Source: Mesotoga sp.
GTDB taxonomy: Bacteria; Thermotogota; Thermotogae; Petrotogales; Kosmotogaceae
Assembly (NCBI GenBank): GCA_011620045.1
Contig: WOZY01000241.1
Coordinates: forward strand, 1 to 13,439
Length of the DNA stretch: 13,439 nucleotides
Direction of reading: 5' to 3'
A program made the translations under genes and the position numbers. This document shows positions 7,894 through 13,439 of this stretch, piece by piece (positions within the stretch are counted from its first letter, which is position 1; each line of letters begins with the position of its first letter). Below the pieces are notes generated by a model. That model saw nothing but the letters and a program-made list of their open reading frames with translations. It had not been told where the DNA came from and did not search any database.

Positions 7894-8931
7894 CTAAGCT
7901 CTTTCAATTTTCCAGGCAGCCTTCCTCAGCCTGTTCATAATCGCAAGTCCCACACCTGTTTCAGGGAAAGGCTCGGCAATGATCTGAGAGTATTCCATGT
8001 TCGCTTTATTTCTCAGTTCTTTGAAGAGATTCGATGCAACCTCAAGGAGGTTGTCTCTCGAACCGAGAACGACCTTCTTGACCTGAACGGGATAATAATC
8101 CTTCATTTCTTCAGAACAAAGAACGAGAGACTTCTTTCTTCCAGCCAGTATTCCTACCTTTGTGACAACCATTCCGGTTTCTCCTTCGACGAGTATTAAT
8201 GGAATGTCTGGAGAATAATGCCGGTATTTCAAACCCGGTGACACCGGATCACCAAGAAACTCTTTTCTGCCCGAAACAAATTCCGGAACATGAAGATCTC
8301 CAAGGACTCCCTTCAGTTGATCCGGGTCGATCGGGCCTGGTCTCAATAAGGAGGGTCTTCCTCTTGAGAGATCAATAATCGTTGACTCGAGTCCGAAAAC
8401 CGTCGAACCCGAAAGGATAATGCAGCTAACTCTTTCGTCCATGTCTTCGATCACGTGTTCTTCCATTGTGGGGCTTGGCCTGCCTGAGAGATTCGCGCTG
8501 GGTGCTGCGATAGGAACACCCGAGAGTCGTATCAGTTCTTGGGCTACCGGGTGGGAAGGAAATCTGACGGCCACGCTCTTCAGCCCTGCAGTAACGGAAT
8601 CAGGTATTGCCTTGCTTTTCTCGAAGATCAACGTTACCGGCCCTGGCCAGACCAGATCCATCAGAGCCGAAAAAGCGCCGACATCCTGTGAGACGATTTT
8701 TTTCAACATCTCCATTGTAGAAATGTGAACTATAAGAGGGTTGTCCTGGGGCCTGCCTTTTGCCTCAAAAATCTTCTTAACGGCCGTTTCATCAAAGGTA
8801 TTCGCGCCCAATCCATATACGGTCTCCGTGGGAAAAACCACCAGTTCGCCTTTCCTGATTAGTTCTGCAGCCTTCTTTAGACTTGTTTCATCGGGGTTCT
8901 CGGAATTCACCCGTAAATAGACAGTATCCAT
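7894..8931 (-). CDS. sua5: Threonylcarbamoyl-AMP synthase, Sua5 type (YrdC + Sua5 domains)
   Basis: A 345-residue cytosolic enzyme that makes L-threonylcarbamoyl-AMP from Thr, bicarbonate and ATP, the first step of t6A37 formation on tRNAs reading ANN codons. The YrdC domain (about 15-200) shows VVFPTETVYGLG (31-42), KGRP (58-61) and APSANLSGRPSPT (143-155), with the Lys/Arg and Ser/Asn residues that bind ATP and threonine, plus GLESTIID (180-187). The linker SPGLKYRHYSP (231-241) and the C-terminal Sua5 domain ending in AIMNRLRKAAW identify the long Sua5 form rather than the short TsaC form. The start at 8929-8931 has an SD GGAGGAAGA directly upstream and begins at the normal family position. 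A longer open frame to 9135 runs inside the DUF2905 gene and is not coding. It is the second gene of the operon, 14 bp behind the DUF2905 gene. Confidence 0.95.
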   Translation of the reverse strand: MDTVYLRVNSENPDETSLKKAAELIRKGELVVFPTETVYGLGANTFDETAVKKIFEAKGRPQDNPLIVHISTMEMLKKIVSQDVGAFSALMDLVWPGPVTLIFEKSKAIPDSVTAGLKSVAVRFPSHPVAQELIRLSGVPIAAPSANLSGRPSPTMEEHVIEDMDERVSCIILSGSTVFGLESTIIDLSRGRPSLLRPGPIDPDQLKGVLGDLHVPEFVSGRKEFLGDPVSPGLKYRHYSPDIPLILVEGETGMVVTKVGILAGRKKSLVLCSEEMKDYYPVQVKKVVLGSRDNLLEVASNLFKELRNKANMEYSQIIAEPFPETGVGLAIMNRLRKAAWKIERA

Positions 8932-8945
8932 TCTTCCTCCGTCGA

Positions 8946-9185
8946 TCAAAACAATCTTCTGACTATTCTCCAGAGCCAAAGGGCTCCCGTAATTATAGCA
9001 CTCACGATTAGTCCGGAAGTGATCGGGAACCACAGTTCGAAATTGCTGCGGTTTATGTGAATATCTCCAGGTAGTCTTCCAAGGTTCAGACCGACTCTTC
9101 GCAGCAGAAATAGAACAAGCGCGACTGTAATGCAAACAAGTCCTATTCTTATCAGCAGTTTCTCAAAATACTCCAGAATAATCAC
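8946..9185 (-). CDS. DUF2905 family small membrane protein
   Basis: 79 residues with two predicted membrane helices (about 11-28 and 52-74) separated by the conserved-looking loop LGRLPGDIHINRSNFELWFPIT, which matches the LG-LPGDI-FP pattern of the DUF2905 family. The function of DUF2905 proteins is not known. The start is taken as GTG at 9183-9185, with GGAAGA (complement of 9193-9198) as a weak SD; a more SD-like AGAGGTGA overlaps that GTG, so the exact start is open. It is the first gene of the operon leading to sua5 and lies about 20 bp behind a good promoter, so its transcript leader should be very short. Confidence 0.82.
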   Translation of the reverse strand: MIILEYFEKLLIRIGLVCITVALVLFLLRRVGLNLGRLPGDIHINRSNFELWFPITSGLIVSAIITGALWLWRIVRRLF

Positions 9186-9204
9186 CTCTTTGTCTTCCAG
9201 ATAG

Positions 9205-9231
9205 ATTATAGCCCCTTTTCCGGGTCGACAA
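9205..9231 (-). promoter_or_regulatory. Promoter of the DUF2905-sua5 operon
   Basis: On the minus strand, a perfect -10 TATAAT (complement of 9205-9210) with -35 TTGTCG (complement of 9226-9231) at a short 15-nt spacing; TTTGTC one base further out gives 16 nt. The expected start site near 9198 leaves about 13 nt of leader before the GTG. Confidence 0.65.
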
Positions 9232-9269
9232 ATTAGGTGCCCGTAAAGTCGAAACCATCTCGTAACAAG

Positions 9270-9299
9270 CTGGGTTTTGAAGTGCTTTCAAAAAGCCAG
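9270..9299. repeat. 30-nt hairpin in the spacer
   Basis: A perfect 7-bp stem TTTTGAA / TTCAAAA (9275-9281 with 9287-9293) around a GTGCT loop, extended after a small internal loop by CTGG / CCAG (9270-9273 with 9296-9299). There is no T-run after the stem on either strand, so it is not a standard intrinsic terminator. Confidence 0.55.
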
Positions 9300-9311
9300 A
9301 TAGCGAAAGTG

Positions 9312-9356
9312 CGCCGCAGGCTATCACGGTAGACCACACATGAGCGCTCTGCGGCG
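9312..9356. repeat. 8-bp GC-rich inverted repeat
   Basis: CGCCGCAG (9312-9319) and CTGCGGCG (9349-9356) are perfect reverse complements around a 29-nt loop. There is no T-run downstream on either strand. It lies close to the 9270-9299 hairpin, so the two may form one structured element. Confidence 0.45.
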
Positions 9357-9627
9357 GGAAGATGACAGTAAGCTCTAGAAAACCAAATAAGATCCACGGT
9401 TACTGAAGTCTAAGCGATTCGACTTAAGAGCAGCAACCTGTTTTCGCTGTTCATTCCGATTCGTTCAATCTGAGCATGAAGCCGGCTCGATCCCTTCAAA
9501 CAGATGGTCCTCAGGCAGAAAAACCGGACCGTTTATTGCAGTGATCCAAACGCAAAGAAATGAGATAGGGGAGTTGTGAAACGCTTAACCAGTGTCCTTT
9601 CAAGAGCCTTTCAGGACTTAAGTTGTA

Positions 9628-9656
9628 TTGACACCGCAACCTCACCGTGATAGAAT
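9628..9656 (+). promoter_or_regulatory. Sigma70 promoter of the tRNA-Ser/tRNA-Arg operon
   Basis: A perfect -35 TTGACA (9628-9633), 17-nt spacer, and -10 TAGAAT (9651-9656). The start site is expected near 9663, about 8 nt before the first tRNA. Confidence 0.85.
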
Positions 9657-9670
9657 GAACTCTGTAGGGT

Positions 9671-9760
9671 GGAGAGATGGCCGAGAGGCCGAAGGCGCGT
9701 GCCTGCTAAGCACGTGAGGGTTTATACCCTCCGAGGGTTCGAATCCCTCTCTCTCCGCCA
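9671..9760 (+). tRNA. tRNA-Ser (anticodon GCT)
   Basis: A 90-nt class II tRNA with encoded CCA. The acceptor stem GGAGAGA pairs with TCTCTCC (9750-9756), discriminator G9757. The anticodon stem CGTGC/GCACG encloses loop CTGCTAA with anticodon GCT at 9705-9707, reading AGC/AGU. The long variable arm (GAGGG...CCCTC) is typical of serine tRNAs, and the T-loop TTCGAAT is standard. First gene of a two-tRNA unit. Confidence 0.97.
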
Positions 9761-9775
9761 TTATATTGTTTATGG

Positions 9776-9852
9776 GTGCCCGTAGCTCAGCTGGATAGAG
9801 CGCTAGACTGCGGATCTGGAGGCCGGGCGTTCAAATCGCCCCGGGCACGCCA
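9776..9852 (+). tRNA. tRNA-Arg (anticodon GCG)
   Basis: A 77-nt class I tRNA with encoded CCA. The acceptor GTGCCCG pairs with CGGGCAC (9842-9848), discriminator G9849. The D arm is GCTC/GAGC, the anticodon stem CTAGA/TCTGG (with a T-G pair) encloses loop CTGCGGA, and the T arm GGGCG/CGCCC encloses TTCAAAT. The anticodon at 9810-9812 is GCG, reading CGC and CGU, not the ACG (read as ICG) that most bacteria use. It lies 15 bp behind tRNA-Ser and ends 11 bp from the stop of the convergent PH-domain gene, with no terminator visible between them. Confidence 0.95.
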
Positions 9853-9863
9853 TTGATCTTTCT

Positions 9864-10586
9864 TCATAGAACCATTTCCTTTAATTTCTCCATTACATCT
9901 TTCGGTTTCGATATGCCGTATATGCAATTTGCCGGGTTTGCAACAAACTCTTTTTCAGTGCTGACGCTTCCCACAAAGGCTCCCCCGCGAAGGTTCTGAG
10001 TACCCGCATCGCCCGTAAAGCCGCCCATCACCCCTCTGTCTCCTGAGCCCATTCCAGACGAGGTTACAGGAATCACGTGACCAACTCCCATTATGAGTTC
10101 GAAGAAGTTTCTCTTTAGCATGACGTTCGTAATGTGTCTGGCGACAATCATATGAGAGTTTGCGCTGAACATTCCGTGGGTAATCTCTACTCCGGCATCG
10201 CTGAGATCGTACTTGAAAGATGTCCTGTAAATCTCCACGAAGACGACACCGAGCAGCCCTGCAACTATGAAAAGAAGGACCGGCCCGTTGTCGAACAGCG
10301 GTTTGAGATCATTGTAGATCTTCTCGGGGAAAGCATACCTTATCAACCAGCCGGCAGCATTCAAGAGCGCCGGCCAAAAGAACCAGCCGAATCTCCTTCG
10401 AGAGAAAGCAAGTAGAATTCCCGGAACCACTGTCAAGGCTATCCAGAGTCCTATAAGAAAAAGGCGATTGTTTCCGTCTATGCCCGACAGATCAAAATTC
10501 AGATAGAAAACGATTCCCAGAAGGAAATAGTAAGGATAGATAAAGTACCTGATCATAAAGGAGCGACGTGTTGGTTTAAGGTTCAT
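9864..10586 (-). CDS. Membrane protein with bacterial PH-like (bPH2) domain and Gly-rich segment
   Basis: 240 residues. Four membrane helices are likely (about 12-31, 41-61, 66-86, 99-119). A cytosolic-type bacterial PH domain follows (about 122-172: YDLSDAGVEITHGMFSANSH, then IVARHITNVMLKRNFFELIMGVGHV), which resembles the PH_2 (former DUF304; YdbS/YdbT-like) pattern of strand, turn, and 'I.NV..K...FE...G.G'. The domain is interrupted or followed by a Gly/Ser-rich stretch (about 177-207) before the final strand and helix. Function unknown; bPH2 proteins are membrane-associated, and a role in lipid or stress response is only suggested. The ATG at 10584-10586 has an SD GGAGGCGAT, and the gene overlaps the end of the helicase-nuclease gene by 11 bp, so they are probably translated together. 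Confidence 0.75.
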   Translation of the reverse strand: MNLKPTRRSFMIRYFIYPYYFLLGIVFYLNFDLSGIDGNNRLFLIGLWIALTVVPGILLAFSRRRFGWFFWPALLNAAGWLIRYAFPEKIYNDLKPLFDNGPVLLFIVAGLLGVVFVEIYRTSFKYDLSDAGVEITHGMFSANSHMIVARHITNVMLKRNFFELIMGVGHVIPVTSSGMGSGDRGVMGGFTGDAGTQNLRGGAFVGSVSTEKEFVANPANCIYGISKPKDVMEKLKEMVL

Positions 10587-13439
10587 TCGTATCGCCTCCG
10601 ACTTTTGAGATCATTTGAAGGAGTTCCGCCTCGAAGCTCTCTTGATCTTCAAGTACAATCTTCTCTGCTTTTCCGTCTTTGAGAAAGAGCAGTGTCGCTT
10701 CAACGGGGGACAAGAGATCTCTGAGAATGTAGAGGTAGAACCGCATCTGGAATCGGTACTTCTCGATGAATCCGGGACTCCAATTCGCGTATTTGAAATC
10801 TACGATCCTCCACTTTCCGTCCTTCAAGTATAGTTTATCAACAATTCCGATCAAAACATACTTCCCAAACCCATGTTGAAAGTGGAATTCGCTTAACACT
10901 CTTTCGGAATCTTCAATTTCCTTGATGATTTGATGGTGGACCAGTCCGGAGAGAACCCTCTTCACTTCAGTCAGATCATCGTCGCTGAAGGAAACCCTGT
11001 CAACAGAGACCGGTCTTCCTCCATCGATGATCGATTTCAGAGTTAGAGGAAGTCCTTGAATGCTTTTCATTCCCAGCGGTTCCAGGATGCTATGAGCCAG
11101 TAACCCGATATTTGCCGTTCGCTTCACTAGGTCAGGACTTCCGGCATCTGGTTCAGTTTCGAACTCGGCCTCGTAGTCAGAAGTTATGAAGGTCGGCGAG
11201 AGGTATTTGATGTAAGAGGAATCGGCAACTGGCATTACCGAAGTGATTTCCGGCAATGAGAATTCAGTTCTGGAGGATTTGTCCTCAAGGGGAGCAAATT
11301 CCCCTGGAAAGAACGGTTCGGTTATTCCCTTCAAGAAACCGTTTATCTCGCCACTTTCCGGCTCCAGCAGAGATCCTGAAAGAAAGATTGACCATGGGCG
11401 TGAAGAGTCTCCTTTCCCGTTTAAGCTAAGGATAAGCATTTCACGTGCTCGTGATAAGGCAACATAAAGTGTCCGCTTCTCTTCTTCCAGTTCCTTTTCC
11501 TCTTCTTGTCTAGCCAGTCGTCCAATTCGGCCCTCTTCATCTTTGTCAAGCTTACTCTTCGTTATGAGAAATCCCTTCTCATCAAAGAAGAGCCGCTTAC
11601 TGGAGTTTCTTTTTTTCCAGTACATGTCGCCAATTACGACAACGGGAAACTCCAGTCCTTTCGACTTGTGAACAGTAAGTATCTTGACGCTGTCTGACTC
11701 TTCTGTCTCGAGAGTAGCTTCAGATTCATCGCTTGAGTCGACAAACGCTTTTATGTTTGAGGAAAGCTCGCGGAGTGAACTACCCATTCTATCAAGGTCC
11801 TGAGCTAGCTCAATAAGCTTCTTCACGTTGGCAATCATTCTCTCGCCGGACTTAAGTGTCGCCAGTTTTGCCAGATACTCCGTTTCATCAACAAATCTCT
11901 GGAGAATATCGCTCGGGGAGAGCATATGCTTGAGCTTGCCGAATCTATCGAGCAACTCCTTCAGCTGGCCGAATCTTTCATCGTTGCTTTCCTGCAGAAC
12001 GAAATACAGTGGAACACGTCTCATGTCCTGTCTGGCCCTCAGCGAGAGCATTTCATCAAGTGTAGCTCCAAAGGCCGGGGATAGCAAGAACGACGCGAGA
12101 TTGTTGTCATTCAAGGGATCGACGAGGAGATCAAGCCAGGATAGGGGACCGGTGACCTCCGGCCTTTCATAGAAATTTCTGCTGCCGACGGTGTAGAAGG
12201 GAATATTCATCTCTTCGAGAGCTCCTTCGTAACTCGAGACTCTGGAAAACGTTCTCAAGAGGATAGCAATGTCTCCAGGAGTTATTTGGCGCCTTACGCA
12301 TTCTCCTGACTTGTTTCTGAAAACAATTTCCTCTTCGAGAAGAGCCCTTATAGACTTTGCCACTCCTTTTGAGTCGTCCGAGGTCTCGCTGCCAATTATT
12401 CTCACTCTTGAGGCGTTAGTATCAATTTTGTACGGGATCGATTCGACGTCTTCCTCATAAACTGAACGAAAGAATTGGCCTTCAGGGTTCCCCTGCATCA
12501 CTCTCTTGAAAAACCTGTTCTGGAATGAGACAAGGTCGGGATGTGAGCGTCTATTGATCCGGAGATTCTTGACACCTGCTCCGCTTCTCTTGAAGGTGTC
12601 CATTGTCTTGTTGAAGACCGAGACATCGGCTCCTCTGAAACGGTATATGGATTGCTTGGCATCTCCTACGAAGAAGACATTGTTCTTGCCCTCGGCCTTG
12701 AGTAATCTGATTATTTCGTTTTGAAGCTCATCTGTATCCTGAAATTCGTCAACAAAGATGTATCTAAACCGATTGCTGTACTTCTGCTGCACATCAGGCA
12801 TTTTCAGCAGAAGATCTCTCGTTCTGGTCAGGAGTTGATCGAAGTCCAGGAGCCCGGATCCCGTAGTTCTCATTTCGTAATCAGACAGAACTGCCCTGTA
12901 AGATTTTGCGAATGACTTCGAACCGTCGATGATTATTTCGGCATCCGAGCCCAGATCTCTGCCTGAATACTCGACGGGAGAGGGGTTAAGATAGAATGAG
13001 TGCCTCTCCCTTGACAATGCATCTTTCATCAGTTTAAACGCCTTATCGAGTCCCATCAGCCGAATGAGCGGCTCAATGGATTCCAGGTTTTCTTCGAAGT
13101 AGGTCCTGACAACCTTTTCCTCAAGAGAAGATCTCCTCATTCCGTTGATAATCTGAAATCCCGGATCGATTCCCGCGAAGAGGGCGCACTCCCTCAGTAT
13201 CCTTTCGCAGAAAGAATGAATGGTGGAAATCCAGGCGTATGAGAGCTTGCTTCTCAAGAACTTCCACTTGCCCGGTTCAGCGTGAGAGATCCTGAGATCA
13301 AATTCGCTTATTACACGGTCCTTCATTTCTCTTGCAGCCTTATTGGTGAAGGTAATTGCAACCACGTTGTGGACATCAAGCTGCTCGCCAAGCCTGAATG
13401 CTCTTTCAAATACCCCGACATACTCCTTAACCAGTGTAT
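10576..13439 (-). CDS. AddA/RecB-like UvrD-family helicase with RecB-type nuclease domain (5' end outside window)
   Basis: 953 C-terminal residues of an SF1A helicase-nuclease; the reading frame is open across the right edge and begins at TLVKEY, which should directly follow the unseen Walker A (GKT). Seen in order: motif Ia VVAITFTNKAAREM, the ISTIHSFCERIL segment, motif II VDEFQDTD (12730-12753), motif III GDAKQSIYRFRGAD (about 12626-12672), motif IV NLRINRRSHP, motif V TVHKSKGLEFP (about 11640-11678) and motif VI YVALSRAREM (about 11438-11468). The C-terminal nuclease has the RecB/AddA-type residues: LLAHSILE, GIVDKLYL, IVDFKYA (Asp codon 10798-10800, Lys 10792-10794) and YRFQMRFYLYIL. It should process double-strand DNA ends for recombination. 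Total length would be near 1,000 residues, short for AddA (about 1,200). An AddB partner gene is not visible, since upstream sequence is missing; 'UvrD-helicase' alone would be a safe label. Confidence 0.9.
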   Translation of the reverse strand, partial: TLVKEYVGVFERAFRLGEQLDVHNVVAITFTNKAAREMKDRVISEFDLRISHAEPGKWKFLRSKLSYAWISTIHSFCERILRECALFAGIDPGFQIINGMRRSSLEEKVVRTYFEENLESIEPLIRLMGLDKAFKLMKDALSRERHSFYLNPSPVEYSGRDLGSDAEIIIDGSKSFAKSYRAVLSDYEMRTTGSGLLDFDQLLTRTRDLLLKMPDVQQKYSNRFRYIFVDEFQDTDELQNEIIRLLKAEGKNNVFFVGDAKQSIYRFRGADVSVFNKTMDTFKRSGAGVKNLRINRRSHPDLVSFQNRFFKRVMQGNPEGQFFRSVYEEDVESIPYKIDTNASRVRIIGSETSDDSKGVAKSIRALLEEEIVFRNKSGECVRRQITPGDIAILLRTFSRVSSYEGALEEMNIPFYTVGSRNFYERPEVTGPLSWLDLLVDPLNDNNLASFLLSPAFGATLDEMLSLRARQDMRRVPLYFVLQESNDERFGQLKELLDRFGKLKHMLSPSDILQRFVDETEYLAKLATLKSGERMIANVKKLIELAQDLDRMGSSLRELSSNIKAFVDSSDESEATLETEESDSVKILTVHKSKGLEFPVVVIGDMYWKKRNSSKRLFFDEKGFLITKSKLDKDEEGRIGRLARQEEEKELEEEKRTLYVALSRAREMLILSLNGKGDSSRPWSIFLSGSLLEPESGEINGFLKGITEPFFPGEFAPLEDKSSRTEFSLPEITSVMPVADSSYIKYLSPTFITSDYEAEFETEPDAGSPDLVKRTANIGLLAHSILEPLGMKSIQGLPLTLKSIIDGGRPVSVDRVSFSDDDLTEVKRVLSGLVHHQIIKEIEDSERVLSEFHFQHGFGKYVLIGIVDKLYLKDGKWRIVDFKYANWSPGFIEKYRFQMRFYLYILRDLLSPVEATLLFLKDGKAEKIVLEDQESFEAELLQMISKVGGDTNEP

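Larger units (their letters stand above)
9232..9627. other. Gene-free spacer between the DUF2905 operon and the tRNA operon
   Basis: About 400 bp in which I find no open reading frame with a plausible start and SD, no recognisable RNA family and no protein remnant on either strand. It contains two inverted repeats (listed separately) and a short imperfect tandem repeat, CCTTTCAAGAG then CCTTTCAGGAC, near 9597-9618. It could be the remains of a lost gene, a small RNA locus, or a dispersed repeat; the sequence alone does not decide. Confidence 0.6.

Noticed and set aside
7657..8199. A 180-codon open frame on the plus strand.
   Set aside because: It lies antisense to the small membrane protein and Sua5, whose products show real family motifs. 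It has no SD and no recognisable protein pattern.
8932..9135. A 68-codon N-terminal extension of the Sua5 frame.
   Set aside because: It lies inside the DUF2905 gene in another frame, and the ATG at 8931 has a strong SD and the normal family start.
9312..9356. Inverted repeat as an intrinsic terminator.
   Set aside because: The loop is 29 nt and no T-run follows on either strand; no gene ends close to it on either side.
9671..9852. tRNA genes as an integration site for a mobile element.
   Set aside because: Both tRNAs are complete, there is no duplicated 3' tRNA end nearby, and no integrase or phage-like gene is in the window.
9583..13439. The same 12-mer (CTTAACCAGTGT) occurs in the spacer near 9583 and at the right end of the window near 13427, hinting at a repeat.
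   Set aside because: The flanks do not match, the second copy is coding (TLVKE of the helicase), and a few shared 12-mers are expected by chance in 13 kb.
1..13439. Defence system, toxin-antitoxin pair, CRISPR array or prophage.
   Set aside because: No repeat arrays, small toxin/antitoxin pairs, Cas-like or phage structural genes are seen. The helicase-nuclease has housekeeping AddA/RecB-type features rather than those of a defence island.

Overview
The window looks like a chromosomal segment of a bacterium in the Thermotogota, most likely a mesophilic Mesotoga/Kosmotoga-type organism. This is an inference from moderate GC content, strong GGAGGTGA-type ribosome binding sites, preference for AGA/AGG arginine codons, and the gene families present (DUF2905, Thermotoga-like extracellular GH13, a P1 peptidase beside an FtsX-type exporter). 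It was not tested by any search. I see no insertion sequence, prophage, CRISPR array or integrase.

Left part (1-2038, minus strand): a HAD-type deoxyribonucleotidase-like gene is followed after 20 bp by an extracellular GH13 alpha-amylase gene that runs to the left edge. The amylase gene is damaged twice. The start/signal-peptide frame does not match the catalytic frame (one base missing). The catalytic domain also stops right after the acid/base Glu motif and continues straight into a glucodextranase-C-like domain, so the second half of the barrel, with the last catalytic Asp, is absent.

Centre-left (2162-6001, plus strand): a tight operon encodes an ABC ATPase, an 8-helix FtsX-type permease (8-bp overlap) and a DmpA-like P1 aminopeptidase (8-bp gap). 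Next comes a PAS-PAS-HD-GYP gene (6082-7508), a probable c-di-GMP phosphodiesterase. It is a pseudogene with a one-base deletion near 7150 and a nonsense codon at 7260-7262, both inside the HD-GYP domain.

Centre-right (7510-9185, minus strand): a small operon runs from a consensus-like promoter: DUF2905 membrane protein, Sua5/TsaC threonylcarbamoyl-AMP synthase (tRNA t6A37 synthesis), and a small membrane-anchored protein of unknown function. About 400 bp of apparently gene-free DNA with two inverted repeats follows. Then a near-perfect sigma70 promoter drives tRNA-Ser(GCU) and tRNA-Arg(GCG).

Right part (9864-13439, minus strand): an AddA/RecB-like UvrD-family helicase-nuclease, whose N-terminus lies beyond the right edge, overlaps by 11 bp a four-helix membrane protein with a bacterial PH-like domain.

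No clearly new system is present. The most notable items are the two decayed genes, the exporter-peptidase operon, the helicase-PH pairing, the GCG anticodon, and the unexplained structured spacer.
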